A program made the translations under genes and the position numbers. This document shows, piece after piece, positions 1-8,334 of a stretch of 64,000 nucleotides of DNA. Source of the DNA: Pseudomonas tritici. GTDB taxonomy: Bacteria; Pseudomonadota; Gammaproteobacteria; Pseudomonadales; Pseudomonadaceae. The stretch covers positions 4,650,001 to 4,714,000 of the forward strand of contig NZ_CP077084.1 of the NCBI RefSeq assembly GCF_014268275.3, written 5' to 3'. The notes below the pieces were generated by a model. The model searched no databases and was not told the origin of the DNA. It was given only the letters and a program-made list of their open reading frames with translations. The stretch's first letter is position 1. Every line of letters begins with the position of its first letter.

Positions 1-426
1 CACACTTCCCTTACCTGATTCAATCCGTTACTATCCGCGGCGTTAGTACCAAGCTGAAAGTCAATTCTGGTCGAACAACTCCCCTGAACAACACGGGATC
101 GACCACCTCGATGGTTTCCAGGTATCACTTGCGACGACACGGCCTTTGAACAAGCAAAGGGTGTCGCGAAGTTTCAATACTCTGACCGAACCAGCCTGCA
201 AATTGATCAGGATCTTCACCCCGGGCCCAGAACCTTTGCCCCTGTTGTGTTGCCTGCCCTCCTAAGTACCTACCTGCCAGCCCAAGCGCGCCTAAATTAT
301 TAGCGCTTCAAACTGGCTGCTTTGTTCCAGTCGGGTTCTTCGTTTGATCAATAGTGATCAACGTCACTGGAACGTTTTAATAAGGCACGGCTCTTAATCC
401 GTGTCATTTGTAGGAACACCCATAAG
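1..426. other. Non-coding stretch before the first gene
   Basis: No reading frame with a ribosome-binding site or recognisable product was seen on either strand. The stretch ends in an A/T-rich promoter-like region in front of the gene at 427, which contains the dyad listed separately. The first 300 bases may be the upstream region of a gene outside the window. Confidence 0.5.
344..361. promoter_or_regulatory. Perfect 7-4-7 dyad TTGATCA-ATAG-TGATCAA
   Basis: The sequence shows two TTGATCA arms in perfect inverted orientation, 66 bases upstream of the ATG at 427. A TTTAAT hexamer at 376-381 could be the -10 element, which would place the dyad over the -35 region. The outer arms resemble Anr/FNR half-sites (TTGAT/ATCAA), but the gap is 8 rather than 4, so I do not call it an Anr box. 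The binding protein is unknown. Confidence 0.45.
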
Positions 427-651
427 ATGAACGCTCAAATCCATACTCAGGATGCCATTCGCACCCTCACCAACGCTTTTGCCCCAATGAACTGCCTGAT
501 CATGGCCGCTCGCAAAGGCTGCTTCAGCTTCACCCTGGTTAACGAACACGGCATCGCACGTCACAGCGAACGCCTGTACCCCGATCAATACTCCAGCGCA
601 GAACCGCTGCAGGCCGTGATCGAGCGTACCCGTCAGGCACTGGTTGCCTGA
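427..651 (+). CDS. Small conserved hypothetical protein (74 aa)
   Basis: This is a 74-residue cytosolic protein without a signal peptide or membrane segment. The layout (short helix, beta-rich centre around FSFTLVNEHG, then a C-terminal helix EPLQAVIERTRQAL) resembles the short Pseudomonas families DUF3509/DUF1652, but I cannot assign it firmly. Support for a real gene: ATG start, Pseudomonas codon use, and a strong rho-independent terminator 29 bases after the stop. It appears monocistronic. Function unknown. Confidence 0.65.
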   Translation: MNAQIHTQDAIRTLTNAFAPMNCLIMAARKGCFSFTLVNEHGIARHSERLYPDQYSSAEPLQAVIERTRQALVA

Positions 652-679
652 TCGACCCGAGTCGCTGAAACACAAAAGG

Positions 680-704
680 CCCTGCTCAAAAAGCAGGGTT
701 TTTT
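680..704 (+). terminator. Rho-independent terminator
   Basis: A perfect 7-bp stem CCCTGCT/AGCAGGG with a 5-base loop is followed by six T. It lies 29 bases after the stop of the gene at 427. Confidence 0.85.
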
Positions 705-751
705 ATTGCCTGCGATTTGAGTATCAACCTTTTGCCCTAAGTTCAAATAGA

Positions 752-764
752 TATAACCGTTATA
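752..764. promoter_or_regulatory. Palindrome TATAAC-C-GTTATA in an A/T-rich region
   Basis: A 13-bp dyad (6-bp arms, one central base) lies in an A/T-rich stretch (about 735-830) between the terminator at 680-704 and the gene at 930. It may be an operator or promoter element. The rest of the 705-929 gap shows nothing else. Confidence 0.3.
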
Positions 765-929
765 ACTAAATGCAGAAGATGTTTTAAAAACAGTCCTTTA
801 CATCACGAATATGACACTACACTTCAACTCAAGCGGCTTGATCCGCTTCCGGCGGGCCTGAGACCCGATCCAACGCTGCCAAGCCCCCTTCTCAGGACTC
901 GCCGACCACTTTCACGGATTGAGGCGTGT

Positions 930-1412
930 ATGGGTATCGCTGCCAGCGAATTGTGTCGTTATGTGATCCGGCCGACCTTGCTTTACCTCGGCCGCCATAA
1001 CCAAACGGCTGAGTCCTTGCTGCTGGGCATTGCCGCCAGCCAATCGGAATTGGGTTCCGCCTTGCATGACCGGCGTGGACACGGCCTGTACAGCATCACC
1101 GAACCTCGCCATCGCGCCTTGTGGGACGATTACCTCGCGCTGGACCCCGATCGCGCGAGCCTAGTGCGCGGCCTGGCCAGCCAGCATGCGTTCCTCAGCG
1201 CGCCGCAACTCGAACTGACGGTTAACCTGCGCTACGCCACGGCCATTGCCTGGCTTTTAGTCGAACAACACACTCTCGCACTGCCCCCGCCGGGTGATGT
1301 GCTGGGTATGGCGCGTATCTGGAAAGAAATTTTTCACCCTCAGGGACGTCTGCGCGATTTCACTCAAGCCTGGCAAACCTGTGTTTCACCCATGAATCAC
1401 GTGGTTTGCTGA
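930..1412 (+). CDS. Hypothetical protein, weakly lysozyme/phage-muramidase-like (160 aa)
   Basis: This is a 160-residue protein without a signal peptide. Two stretches, ESLLLGIAASQSELG (about residues 28-42) and HGLYSITEPRHRALWDDYL (about 50-68), recall the N-terminal part of phage internal virion or transglycosylase-like proteins, where a Glu in such a motif is catalytic. This is a pattern impression, not a firm assignment. The gene lies 145 bases before the fadL-type gene with no terminator seen between them. Function unknown. Confidence 0.55.
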   Translation: MGIAASELCRYVIRPTLLYLGRHNQTAESLLLGIAASQSELGSALHDRRGHGLYSITEPRHRALWDDYLALDPDRASLVRGLASQHAFLSAPQLELTVNLRYATAIAWLLVEQHTLALPPPGDVLGMARIWKEIFHPQGRLRDFTQAWQTCVSPMNHVVC

Positions 1413-1557
1413 CCGGGCAATTTGCAAGATTCGTCAATAAACCTGAATTCTGGTCGGATTGTCCTACAAAACCGCTCTATCTCCTACGTTTCAGCCTATA
1501 GCGCGATGTTAAATTTATTGATACTTTCCGCAGCGGTGATCACTCGGAGTTCTAATA

Positions 1558-2841
1558 ATGAAAAAAGTAATGCTCAAGACCACACTTAGCCTCGCCGTTG
1601 CCATGGCCTCCTCCCAACTGTTTGCAAGCGGTTTCGCGCTGAACGAACAAAGCGTGAGCGGGATGGGTACCGGTTTCGCGGGTCGCTCTTCTTCTGCCGA
1701 TGATGCAAGCACTGTTTACGGTAACCCTGCCGGTATGGCTCGCCTGAATGGCCAGCAAATCACGGGTGGCGTTGCAGCAATTGATGCCTCGACTGACATC
1801 AGCGACACCGGCGGCAACTCGCGCGGCTCGAATAAAGGCGACATGGTCCCGTTCACCGCGGTGCCATTCGGTTTCTACACCAACAAACTCAATGATCAGT
1901 GGGCCATCGGCTTCGGTGTATATGCACCGTTTGGCCTGGTGACCGACTATGAAAACGGCTTCCAGGGCCGTGGCTTCGGCAGCAAGAGCGAAGTGAAGGT
2001 CATGACCTTCCAGCCAACTGTCAGCTATGCCTTCAACGACCGCGTATCCATCGGCTTTGGCCCGACCATCAACCGGATTTCCGGTGTACTGGAATCGGAC
2101 AGGACGCTGAACCCTGCCGTCAGCGATACCAACGTCAAGATCAAGGGTGACGATACCGCGCTGGGCTTCAACGTCGGCGTACTGGTCCAGGCCACCGATA
2201 CCACCCGTGTCGGCCTGACCTACCACTCGAAGGTCAAGTACAAGCTTGAAGGCCACACCACCGTCAGCGGCCCTACGGCGACTCAACCGTTTTTGCGAAA
2301 CAACCGTTACGATGCTTCGCTGAAAATCGACACGCCTGAGTCCTACGACCTGTCGGTCACTCAAGACCTGACCGATGCCTGGAAATTGTATGGCGGTGCT
2401 ACCTGGACGCGCTGGAGCCGCCTGAAGGAAATCACCGTCAACAACGAAGGCGTTACAGCCGCTGGCGGCGCTTTGGCAACAAGCCAACTCACTTCCATCA
2501 CCGAAGAACAAAACTGGCACGACACTTGGGCCTACGCGGTGGGTACCTCCTACCAGTTGACCAAGCAAGTGGTGCTGCGTACCGGCCTGACGTTCGACCA
2601 GTCGCCCACCAACAATACTGACCGCTCGCCGCGCATCCCGACTGGCGACCGTACGATTTTCAGCGTTGGCCTGGGCTACAAAGTCATGGATAACATGACC
2701 GTCGACCTGGCTTACTCCTACCTGAAAGAAGAAGACATCAAGGTCAACCAGACCGCTGATGCACCGTCGACGGCGAGCTACCGCGCCAAGTACGAAAACA
2801 GTGCCAATGGTTTCGGCCTGGGCATGACCTACACCTTCTGA
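1558..2841 (+). CDS. fadL: FadL/OmpP1-family outer-membrane transporter
   Basis: This is a 427-residue outer-membrane beta-barrel protein for uptake of long-chain fatty acids or other hydrophobic compounds. A cleavable signal peptide (residues 1-24, ending LFASG) is followed by the FadL hatch signature: FALNEQSVSGMGTG, then ADDASTVYGNPAGMA, where NPA is the family hallmark. The C-terminus ends in an aromatic residue (TYTF), as barrel proteins do for BAM recognition. The length fits the family. It is followed at once by a bidirectional terminator. Substrate range is inferred from the family only, and Pseudomonas often has several paralogues. Confidence 0.88.
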   Translation: MKKVMLKTTLSLAVAMASSQLFASGFALNEQSVSGMGTGFAGRSSSADDASTVYGNPAGMARLNGQQITGGVAAIDASTDISDTGGNSRGSNKGDMVPFTAVPFGFYTNKLNDQWAIGFGVYAPFGLVTDYENGFQGRGFGSKSEVKVMTFQPTVSYAFNDRVSIGFGPTINRISGVLESDRTLNPAVSDTNVKIKGDDTALGFNVGVLVQATDTTRVGLTYHSKVKYKLEGHTTVSGPTATQPFLRNNRYDASLKIDTPESYDLSVTQDLTDAWKLYGGATWTRWSRLKEITVNNEGVTAAGGALATSQLTSITEEQNWHDTWAYAVGTSYQLTKQVVLRTGLTFDQSPTNNTDRSPRIPTGDRTIFSVGLGYKVMDNMTVDLAYSYLKEEDIKVNQTADAPSTASYRAKYENSANGFGLGMTYTF

Positions 2842-2858
2842 TCCAGACAGGTGTAAAA

Positions 2859-2894
2859 AAGCCCCGCTCTCCTGCAAAGGAGGCGGGGCTTTTT
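2859..2894. terminator. Bidirectional rho-independent terminator
   Basis: The stem GCCCCGC/GCGGGGC (2861-2867/2883-2889) is flanked by an A run on the left and a T run on the right. It therefore ends both the fadL-type gene on the plus strand and the peroxidase gene on the minus strand. Confidence 0.85.
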
Positions 2895-2906
2895 AACGGC
2901 TGACAA

Positions 2907-3458
2907 TCAAGGCTTGGAAGCAATCGCCTCTTCCACCGCCTTGATCAGGTCCGGGTTGTCCGGCTTGGTCAGGCTGGAGAAATTGGCAATCACCTTGCCC
3001 TGCCGATCCACCACGTACTTGTAGAAGTTCCACTTCGGCGGCGCGTCGGTCTGCTGCGCTAACACCTTGAACAGATGTACCGCATCCGGCCCCTTGACCT
3101 TCTGTGGTTCGGTCATGGTGAAGGTCACGCCGTAATTCACATAGCAGACTTTAGCCGTCTCTTCGCCGGTCTTGGCTTCCTGCTTGAAGTCATCGGAGGG
3201 CACGCCGATCACTTCCAGCCCTTCGCCCTTGTAGCGTTGGTACAAGGCTTCGAGACCTTTGAACTGTGGGGCGAACCCACAGAAGCTCGCCGTGTTGACG
3301 ATGACCAAGGGTTTGCCGGCAAACCGCTCGCACAGGTCGATGGATTCCTTGGCGCGCAGCTTGGGCAACTGGCCTTCCAGCAGCGGCGGGCAACTGGCAG
3401 CCAGGGCGGCACTGCCGACAGCCATCAAGACGGGTACAGCGAGCCAACGCATCTGCAT
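2907..3458 (-). CDS. Periplasmic glutathione-peroxidase-like protein
   Basis: This is a 183-residue thioredoxin-fold protein of the glutathione peroxidase family with an N-terminal signal peptide (residues 1-20, ALAAS), so it is probably periplasmic. The peroxidatic Cys is in [22 protein letters not shown] (about residues 55-76), and the Trp-Asn pair of the active site is in [11 protein letters not shown] (about 142-152). The usual PCNQFG loop reads PSDDFK, so the catalytic Gln is replaced. In non-selenium relatives the reductant is often thioredoxin. A related role in reducing lipid or organic peroxides is likely. The gene is single, with its own terminator. Confidence 0.85.
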   Translation of the reverse strand: MQMRWLAVPVLMAVGSAALAASCPPLLEGQLPKLRAKESIDLCERFAGKPLVIVNTASFCGFAPQFKGLEALYQRYKGEGLEVIGVPSDDFKQEAKTGEETAKVCYVNYGVTFTMTEPQKVKGPDAVHLFKVLAQQTDAPPKWNFYKYVVDRQGKVIANFSSLTKPDNPDLIKAVEEAIASKP

Positions 3459-3492
3459 GTCGTGTGTCCTTGAAAATAATCAGACCATGAAG

Positions 3493-3612
3493 TTAACAGA
3501 TCGACATACCCAACTGCATCAACGCGAGACCGCCGTTCTGCCAGCCCCACCAGGCCAGCAGCACCAGGATCAACCCCGCGATAACGACTAAACCACGTAT
3601 CGCTATGCTCAT
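3493..3612 (-). CDS. 39-residue single-span membrane peptide, coupled to the MFS gene
   Basis: The frame starts with ATG at 3612-3610, inside the stop of the upstream MFS gene (ATGA, 4-nt overlap), and ends with TAA at 3493. The peptide begins MSIAIRGLVVIAGLILVLLA, followed by WWGWQNGGLA. It has a positively charged N-terminus, one hydrophobic span of about 17 residues and an aromatic belt. The overlap suggests translational coupling, so the peptide may be a small partner or stabiliser of the transporter. Function is not known. Without the overlap I would not have called it. Confidence 0.6.
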   Translation of the reverse strand: MSIAIRGLVVIAGLILVLLAWWGWQNGGLALMQLGMSIC

Positions 3613-4817
3613 GCCGCCTCCATCTGCGCCTGCAATCGCGCCACTGGCCGCTCACGCACCGGCCAATTCAAGGCCGCGGCGAGCAGGCTCAACAGAATTG
3701 CCACCTGCCAGATCAAATCGTAGCTACCGGTTCGATCATAGACCACCCCACCCAACCAGCCCCCCAGGAACGAACCGAGTTGGTGGAACAGGAACACTAT
3801 CCCACCAAGCATGGAGAGGTTTCGCACACCAAACAGCGTCGCGACTGTGCCGTTGGTCAGCGGCACAGTGGACAGCCACAAGAAGCCCATGGCCATGCCG
3901 AACACGTAGGCCGTAACTTCGGTAACCGGCGCCCAAAGAAACACCACGATCACCACCGCACGCAGCAGGTACAACCCTGTCAACAAACGCGGCTTGGACA
4001 TGCGCCCGCCGAGCCAGCCAGCAGTGTAGGTACCGAAGATATTGAACAGCCCGATCAGTGCCAGCACCGTGGTGCCTGTGGTGGCTGGCAAGTGCTGATC
4101 CACCAGATACGCCGGCAGGTGCACGCCGATAAACACCACCTGGAAACCGCAAACAAAAAAGCCAAAGGCCAACAGCCAGAACCCGGAGTGAGAGCACGCT
4201 TCCTTCAAGGCTTCGCGCAAGGTTTGCTGACCGGTCATCACCGGCAGTGGCCGGTCCTTGAGCATGGCGACCAGTGGCAGAATCAGTGCCACCATCAAGC
4301 CCAGCGCAAGCAATGCGGCGGACCAGCCCAACCAGCTGATCAAACCCAGTGTGCCCGGCACCATGGCGAACTGACCGAACGAACCGGCAGCACTCGCGAT
4401 TCCCATCGCCATGCTGCGTTTTTCCGGGGCCACGGCGCGGCCGACCACGCCGAGAATCACCGAGAACGAGGTGCCGGACAGGCCGATACCAATCAGCAGG
4501 CCGGCACTGAGGGACAGCGACCACGCCGAATCGGACATGCCCATCAGCACCAGGCCCACCGCGTAAAGAACGCCGCCGACAAACACCGCTCTGGTGGCGC
4601 CAAACCGATCGGCCAGGGCGCCGGTAAACGGCTGTGCCAGGCCCCAGATAAGGTTCTGCAAGGCGATGGCGAAGGCAAAGGTCTCGCGGCCCCAGCCGAA
4701 CTCGCTGCTCATCGGCGCCAGGAACAGGCCGAAACCGTGCCGCACACCCAACGACAGTGCCAGGATCAGCGCACTCCCCACAAGAATCCAGCCACTGGTG
4801 CGCCACATGGAAGTCAT
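3609..4817 (-). CDS. MFS transporter, 12 spans, MarR-controlled
   Basis: This is a 402-residue inner-membrane transporter of the major facilitator superfamily with about 12 hydrophobic segments. The MFS loop motif appears as ALADRFGATR (about residues 64-73) and again, degenerate, as GWLGGRMSKPR in the second half. The layout resembles anion/multidrug-type MFS proteins of the OxlT/CynX kind. The start ATG has GGAG about 8 bases upstream. It lies 54 bases downstream of the marR-type gene, with a palindrome identical in core to the one in front of marR, so it is probably repressed by that protein. Substrate unknown; the MarR context points to export of a small organic compound. Confidence 0.85.
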   Translation of the reverse strand: MTSMWRTSGWILVGSALILALSLGVRHGFGLFLAPMSSEFGWGRETFAFAIALQNLIWGLAQPFTGALADRFGATRAVFVGGVLYAVGLVLMGMSDSAWSLSLSAGLLIGIGLSGTSFSVILGVVGRAVAPEKRSMAMGIASAAGSFGQFAMVPGTLGLISWLGWSAALLALGLMVALILPLVAMLKDRPLPVMTGQQTLREALKEACSHSGFWLLAFGFFVCGFQVVFIGVHLPAYLVDQHLPATTGTTVLALIGLFNIFGTYTAGWLGGRMSKPRLLTGLYLLRAVVIVVFLWAPVTEVTAYVFGMAMGFLWLSTVPLTNGTVATLFGVRNLSMLGGIVFLFHQLGSFLGGWLGGVVYDRTGSYDLIWQVAILLSLLAAALNWPVRERPVARLQAQMEAA

Positions 4818-4833
4818 TTCTTATTCTCCGCTC

Positions 4834-4849
4834 GCGGGTATATACCCGC
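4834..4849. promoter_or_regulatory. 16-bp perfect palindrome, probable MarR operator
   Basis: GCGGGTATATACCCGC lies 17 bases upstream of the MFS start. Fourteen of its 16 bases recur in front of the marR-type gene at 5280-5295. Two copies at the two promoters of one local regulon are the expected pattern for a MarR-family autorepressor. Confidence 0.75.
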
Positions 4850-4871
4850 TTATAGTCGAACAAACCCGCGT

Positions 4872-5276
4872 TCAGGCGAGTTCGTCCAGCAAGGCCAACA
4901 AGGTTTCGCGTTTTTCCGCGCCGAGTTGATCGATCAATTTTTGCTGCGCCGCCTCCCAGGCGGGTAAAGCTGCAGCGAGTCGTGCTTCACCGTCCGCCGT
5001 CAGCATCACCAGGCGATTGCGCAGGTCATCGCCTTCCACCAGTTGCACCAGGCCTTCGCCTTCCAACACCCGAAGGTTGCGCCCCAAGGTGCTGCGGTCA
5101 AGTCCCATGGCTTCCGCCAGGCTGGAGATGCTCGGTTGATCGAGCCGCTGCAAGTTGCACAGCAACGAATACTGGGCGACGTTGATCCCGAAGCCATCAA
5201 GGGCGCCGTCGTAATGCCTGCTGACGCCACGGGCGGCACGTCGCAGGTTGGTACATAAACACTGGGAGGCAAGCAT
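4872..5276 (-). CDS. MarR-family transcriptional regulator
   Basis: This is a 134-residue winged-helix dimer. The recognition region is SSLAEAMGLDRSTLGRNLRV (about residues 52-71), followed by the wing with DDLRNRLVMLTADG. Two cysteines close to the N-terminus (C6 and C8) precede NLRRAARGVSRHYD and could make it redox-responsive, though this is not shown. It is transcribed ahead of the MFS exporter. A probable promoter ends about 7 bases before the ATG, so the mRNA may be leaderless. Ligand unknown. Confidence 0.85.
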   Translation of the reverse strand: MLASQCLCTNLRRAARGVSRHYDGALDGFGINVAQYSLLCNLQRLDQPSISSLAEAMGLDRSTLGRNLRVLEGEGLVQLVEGDDLRNRLVMLTADGEARLAAALPAWEAAQQKLIDQLGAEKRETLLALLDELA

Positions 5277-5279
5277 GGA

Positions 5280-5311
5280 ACGTGTATATACCCGCGATTA
5301 AGGAAATGCAA
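5280..5311 (-). promoter_or_regulatory. marR promoter with overlapping operator; possible leaderless start
   Basis: Read on the minus strand, TTGCAT (5311-5306), a 17-base spacer and TATACA (5288-5283) form a good sigma-70 promoter. Transcription would then start at about 5276-5277, which is the A of the ATG. The operator copy ACGTGTATATACCCGC (plus strand, 5280-5295) covers the -10 element. No Shine-Dalgarno sequence is visible. Confidence 0.65.
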
Positions 5312-5318
5312 GAAAGTG

Positions 5319-6047
5319 TTACAGCGCCAGAGCGACCAGAACCGCGACTTCCAGCAGCTCCAGCAAGGCGCCAGCGGTGTCACCCGTGGTGCCGCCCAGG
5401 CGATTGACCATCAGTTGGCGCAGGCCCATGAAGCAGAGTGCAGCGAGCAATACCGCAAGCCCACCCCTGAAGCCGCCGATCAGGATGCAGGCCAGGCCGC
5501 TGAGGATCAGTACCTGTTGGCCGACGATCCTCGGTAAATGATCCGACAACGCCTGGCCCAATCCTCCGGCACGCACATAGCGTGTGGTCAGAAACAGCGC
5601 CAGCATCGATGCGCGTCCGATCAGCGGCGCCAGGATCAGCGCTGCACCGTCATGTTGCTCGATCAACGCCACCAAGGCGGTGAACTTGAGCAGCAGCACC
5701 AACCCCAGGGTGACCACGGCAATCGGCCCGCTGCGCGGGTCCTTCATGATCGTGAGCGTACGCTCGCGGTCGCCGAAACCGCCCAACCAGGCATCGGCGC
5801 TGTCCGCAAGACCGTCCAGGTGCAGGCCGCCGCTGAGCAACACCCAGGCCGTCAGCAACAGCGCGGCATGCAGCAACAGCGGCGCGCCCATCAATACCGT
5901 GTTCAAGGCCCACAACAGCACGCCGAACAAAAGCCCCACCACCGGATAAAACAGCAGTGAACGTCCCAGCTCCTGAGGCTGCGGCATGCCCGGCAGACGA
6001 ATCGGCAGGCTGCTGAGAAATTGCAGGGCGATCCAGAATGGCAGCAT
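5319..6047 (-). CDS. cobS: Adenosylcobinamide-GDP ribazoletransferase
   Basis: This 242-residue integral membrane enzyme joins adenosylcobinamide-GDP to alpha-ribazole(-phosphate), the last assembly step of the cobalamin nucleotide loop. The conserved acidic segment GGLHLDGLADSADAWLGG (about residues 70-87) and the following KDPRSGPIAV are family hallmarks, embedded in several hydrophobic spans. I chose the ATG at 6047, which has GGAG 5 bases upstream. A GTG at 6053 would overlap the cobC stop. It is the last gene of the operon. The name is cobV in Pseudomonas denitrificans nomenclature. Confidence 0.93.
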   Translation of the reverse strand: MLPFWIALQFLSSLPIRLPGMPQPQELGRSLLFYPVVGLLFGVLLWALNTVLMGAPLLLHAALLLTAWVLLSGGLHLDGLADSADAWLGGFGDRERTLTIMKDPRSGPIAVVTLGLVLLLKFTALVALIEQHDGAALILAPLIGRASMLALFLTTRYVRAGGLGQALSDHLPRIVGQQVLILSGLACILIGGFRGGLAVLLAALCFMGLRQLMVNRLGGTTGDTAGALLELLEVAVLVALAL

Positions 6048-6049
6048 GA

Positions 6050-6625
6050 TCACTCCAGCGCCTTCAGCACGCCGTCAGCGCAAACTTGCAGGCTGAATAA
6101 CCCACCGTGGCCGACTTCGACATTCAAGAGTTGCTCCCGGGGCAAACCGCGTGCCTGTGCCAATAACAGACGCATCACGCCGCCATGACTGATCAACAGC
6201 ACGCGCTCACCCGCATAAGCCTGGTGCAGGCGTGCGACAGCACCCAAAACGCGCTCGGAAAATTCACTGACAGGCTCCCCTTCCGGCGGCGTGAAACTGT
6301 AGGGATCGGCCCAGAACAGGCCCAGCCCTTCGGCGTCGGTCTCCATCAAGGCTGCCGCACTCTGCCCTTCCCAGGCGCCAAAGTGCAGCTCTTGCAACGC
6401 CTTTTCCAGCGTTACCGGCAAATTGAGCTGAGCCCCCAATTCATCGGCAAACCGCGCGCACCGTTGCAGCGGCGAACTGACCACGCGGTCCCACGGCCCC
6501 TGCTCCACTATCGCCGCGCGCATCTGCGCCCAGCCCTTGACGGTGAGTGCGTCGTCCAGGCTGCCACGCAAGCCGCCGCCTAGCTCGGTTTCGCCGTGTC
6601 GCAGCAGGTCCAGGCGCAAGGTCAT
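6050..6625 (-). CDS. cobC: Alpha-ribazole phosphatase, histidine phosphatase family
   Basis: This 191-residue cytosolic phosphatase removes phosphate from alpha-ribazole-5'-phosphate or the corresponding cobalamin phosphate. The phosphohistidine motif [11 protein letters not shown] is at residues 6-16, the second catalytic His is in ISHGGV near residue 147, and the catalytic acid is in [12 protein letters not shown]. The ATG at 6625 overlaps the cobT stop (ATGA). The frame is open further upstream, but that part is a shadow of cobT. Confidence 0.9.
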   Translation of the reverse strand: MTLRLDLLRHGETELGGGLRGSLDDALTVKGWAQMRAAIVEQGPWDRVVSSPLQRCARFADELGAQLNLPVTLEKALQELHFGAWEGQSAAALMETDAEGLGLFWADPYSFTPPEGEPVSEFSERVLGAVARLHQAYAGERVLLISHGGVMRLLLAQARGLPREQLLNVEVGHGGLFSLQVCADGVLKALE

Positions 6626-7677
6626 GCCGGGCGGTCTGCCACGGCGGCTTCGGCGAAGGTCGCCATCTGCCCGTGCAACGCACAGGCCAGGCGCAACAAC
6701 GGCACGGCCAGCGCTGCGCCACTGCCTTCGCCCAGGCGCAGGCCCAGGTCCAGCAGCGGTTGCGCGTCGAGGCTTTGCAGCACATGACGATGACCTGGCT
6801 CGGCACCACGATGGCCGAACATCAGCCACTCCCGGCAAGTTGGGTTCAAGCGCGTCGCGACCAGTGCGGCGACAGTGCAGATAAACCCATCCACCAGCAC
6901 CACGATGCCCTCTTGAGCACACGCCAGATACGCGCCCACCAGGGCTGCAATCTCAAAGCCGCCGAGATTGAACAGGGTGTGCAATGCATCACCGCGCTGT
7001 CCGGCGTGTAACGCCAGTGCACGTTCGATCACGGCCACCTTGTGGCTGACGCCCTGGGCATTCAATCCGGTGCCCGGCCCCGTGAGATCACTGACCTGGC
7101 AGTCGAGCAAGGCACACGCCAGCGCACTGGCAGCGGTGGTGTTGCCGATACCCATCTCGCCGCCGATAAACAACTGCGCACCGTTTACCGATGCACGATG
7201 CACGCTGTCGCGGCCGGCTTGCAGGGCCAATTGCCCCTGGACCTCGGTCATCGCCGGGCCGTTGACAAAGTTTGCGGTGCCCGCGCCAATATTCAGGTGG
7301 CGTACACCGGGCAGGTCCAGGGACGGATTCACCGTGCCAAGGTCGACCACTTCCAACTGCGCCCCCAGCTGCCGCGCCAACACGCTGATGGCCGCGCCAC
7401 CCGTGACAAAGTTATGCAGCATCTGCCCGGTGACTTCCTGTGGGAACGCCGACACGCCTTCCGCGACCACGCCATGGTCACCGGCGAAGATGGCGACCCA
7501 TAGCTGATCCACCGACGGTTTGACTTGGCCCTGCAAGCCGGCCAATTGCACCGCGAGCGCTTCCAACTGGCCGAGGGAACCGGCCGGCTTGGTCAATTGC
7601 TGCTGGCGCGCCAGGGCGTGTTCATACGCTTGAGCGTCGCTCGCCTTACACGGGTTGAGCCACCAGGTGTCAGTCAT
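6622..7677 (-). CDS. cobT: Nicotinate-nucleotide:DMB phosphoribosyltransferase
   Basis: This 351-residue enzyme makes alpha-ribazole-5'-phosphate from nicotinate mononucleotide and 5,6-dimethylbenzimidazole, the base supplied by BluB in the same operon. Conserved segments are [30 protein letters not shown] and the C-terminal catalytic Glu in [11 protein letters not shown]. The ATG at 7677 overlaps the cobU stop by 4 nt. The length matches the family (about 350). Called cobU in P. denitrificans nomenclature. Confidence 0.95.
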   Translation of the reverse strand: MTDTWWLNPCKASDAQAYEHALARQQQLTKPAGSLGQLEALAVQLAGLQGQVKPSVDQLWVAIFAGDHGVVAEGVSAFPQEVTGQMLHNFVTGGAAISVLARQLGAQLEVVDLGTVNPSLDLPGVRHLNIGAGTANFVNGPAMTEVQGQLALQAGRDSVHRASVNGAQLFIGGEMGIGNTTAASALACALLDCQVSDLTGPGTGLNAQGVSHKVAVIERALALHAGQRGDALHTLFNLGGFEIAALVGAYLACAQEGIVVLVDGFICTVAALVATRLNPTCREWLMFGHRGAEPGHRHVLQSLDAQPLLDLGLRLGEGSGAALAVPLLRLACALHGQMATFAEAAVADRPA

Positions 7678-8195
7678 AACGCAGTACCTTTCAAAGTCAG
7701 GGGCAGGCCGGCAACGGTCAGGACCACACGCTGACATTGCTCGGCCAAGGCTTGATGCAGCCAACCGGCTTCATCCACATAGCGGCGAGTCAATTCGCCC
7801 AGCGGCACGACACCCAGACCGGTCTCGTTGCTGACAAAAATGATTTCACCCGGCAGCGAGGCCAGGGTTTGCAGCAGTTGATCGCGCTCCAAAGCCAAGC
7901 GCTCCGGGTCTTCCAGCATCAGCAGATTGGTCAGCCACAGGGTCAGGCAATCCACCAGCAGGCAGCGCTCGGCAGCCGCGTATTCGCGCAGCACCCGCGC
8001 CAGTTCGATAGGCTCTTCGACCAAGCCCCAATGGTCGGGGCGACGTTGACGATGCAAGGCGACACGCTCATTCATCTCGCCATCCAAAGGTTGGCTGGTG
8101 GCGATGTAAGTGACCGGCAAAGCGCTGTCGCTGGCGAGCTTTTCGGCAAGACGGCTTTTGCCGGAGCGGGCGCCGCCGAGGATCAGTTGGAGCAT
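7674..8195 (-). CDS. cobU: Adenosylcobinamide kinase / guanylyltransferase
   Basis: This 173-residue bifunctional enzyme phosphorylates adenosylcobinamide and then transfers GMP to it. The P-loop [12 protein letters not shown] is at residues 7-18. The segment [15 protein letters not shown] (about residues 47-61) carries the likely guanylated His region, and [12 protein letters not shown] follows. The ATG at 8195 follows a REPIN, which separates this gene from cobQ by 139 bases. cobU, cobT, cobC and cobS form the distal half of the operon. Called cobP in P. denitrificans. Confidence 0.94.
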   Translation of the reverse strand: MLQLILGGARSGKSRLAEKLASDSALPVTYIATSQPLDGEMNERVALHRQRRPDHWGLVEEPIELARVLREYAAAERCLLVDCLTLWLTNLLMLEDPERLALERDQLLQTLASLPGEIIFVSNETGLGVVPLGELTRRYVDEAGWLHQALAEQCQRVVLTVAGLPLTLKGTAL

Positions 8196-8227
8196 AGCGT
8201 CACACCTTTTTTTACAACGCGGTCAAA

Positions 8228-8314
8228 TGTGGGAGCTGGCTTGCCTGCGATGCAGTCACCTCGGTGTATCAGGGAGACCCGGTTGATGCCATCGCAGGCA
8301 AGCCAGCTCCCACA
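8228..8314. repeat. REPIN between cobU and cobQ
   Basis: Two REP units face each other: TGTGGGAGCTGGCTTGCC at the left and its inverse GGCAAGCCAGCTCCCACA at the right, with a 40-base centre. The arms extend over about 24 bp. In the transcript this would fold into a long hairpin inside the cobalamin operon. Confidence 0.9.
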
Positions 8315-8334
8315 GGGGGATCGTGTGCACACCA

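Noticed and set aside
344..361. Anr/FNR box
   Set aside because: The gap between TTGAT and ATCAA is 8 bases instead of 4.
1552..2877. Long minus-strand open frame opposite the fadL-type gene
   Set aside because: Same reason: the plus strand encodes a clear FadL protein with signal peptide and terminator.
6050..7764. Apparent fusion or long N-terminal extensions of cobC and cobT
   Set aside because: The frames stay open upstream, but the extensions are unlike the families; the ATGs that form ATGA overlaps give normal lengths.
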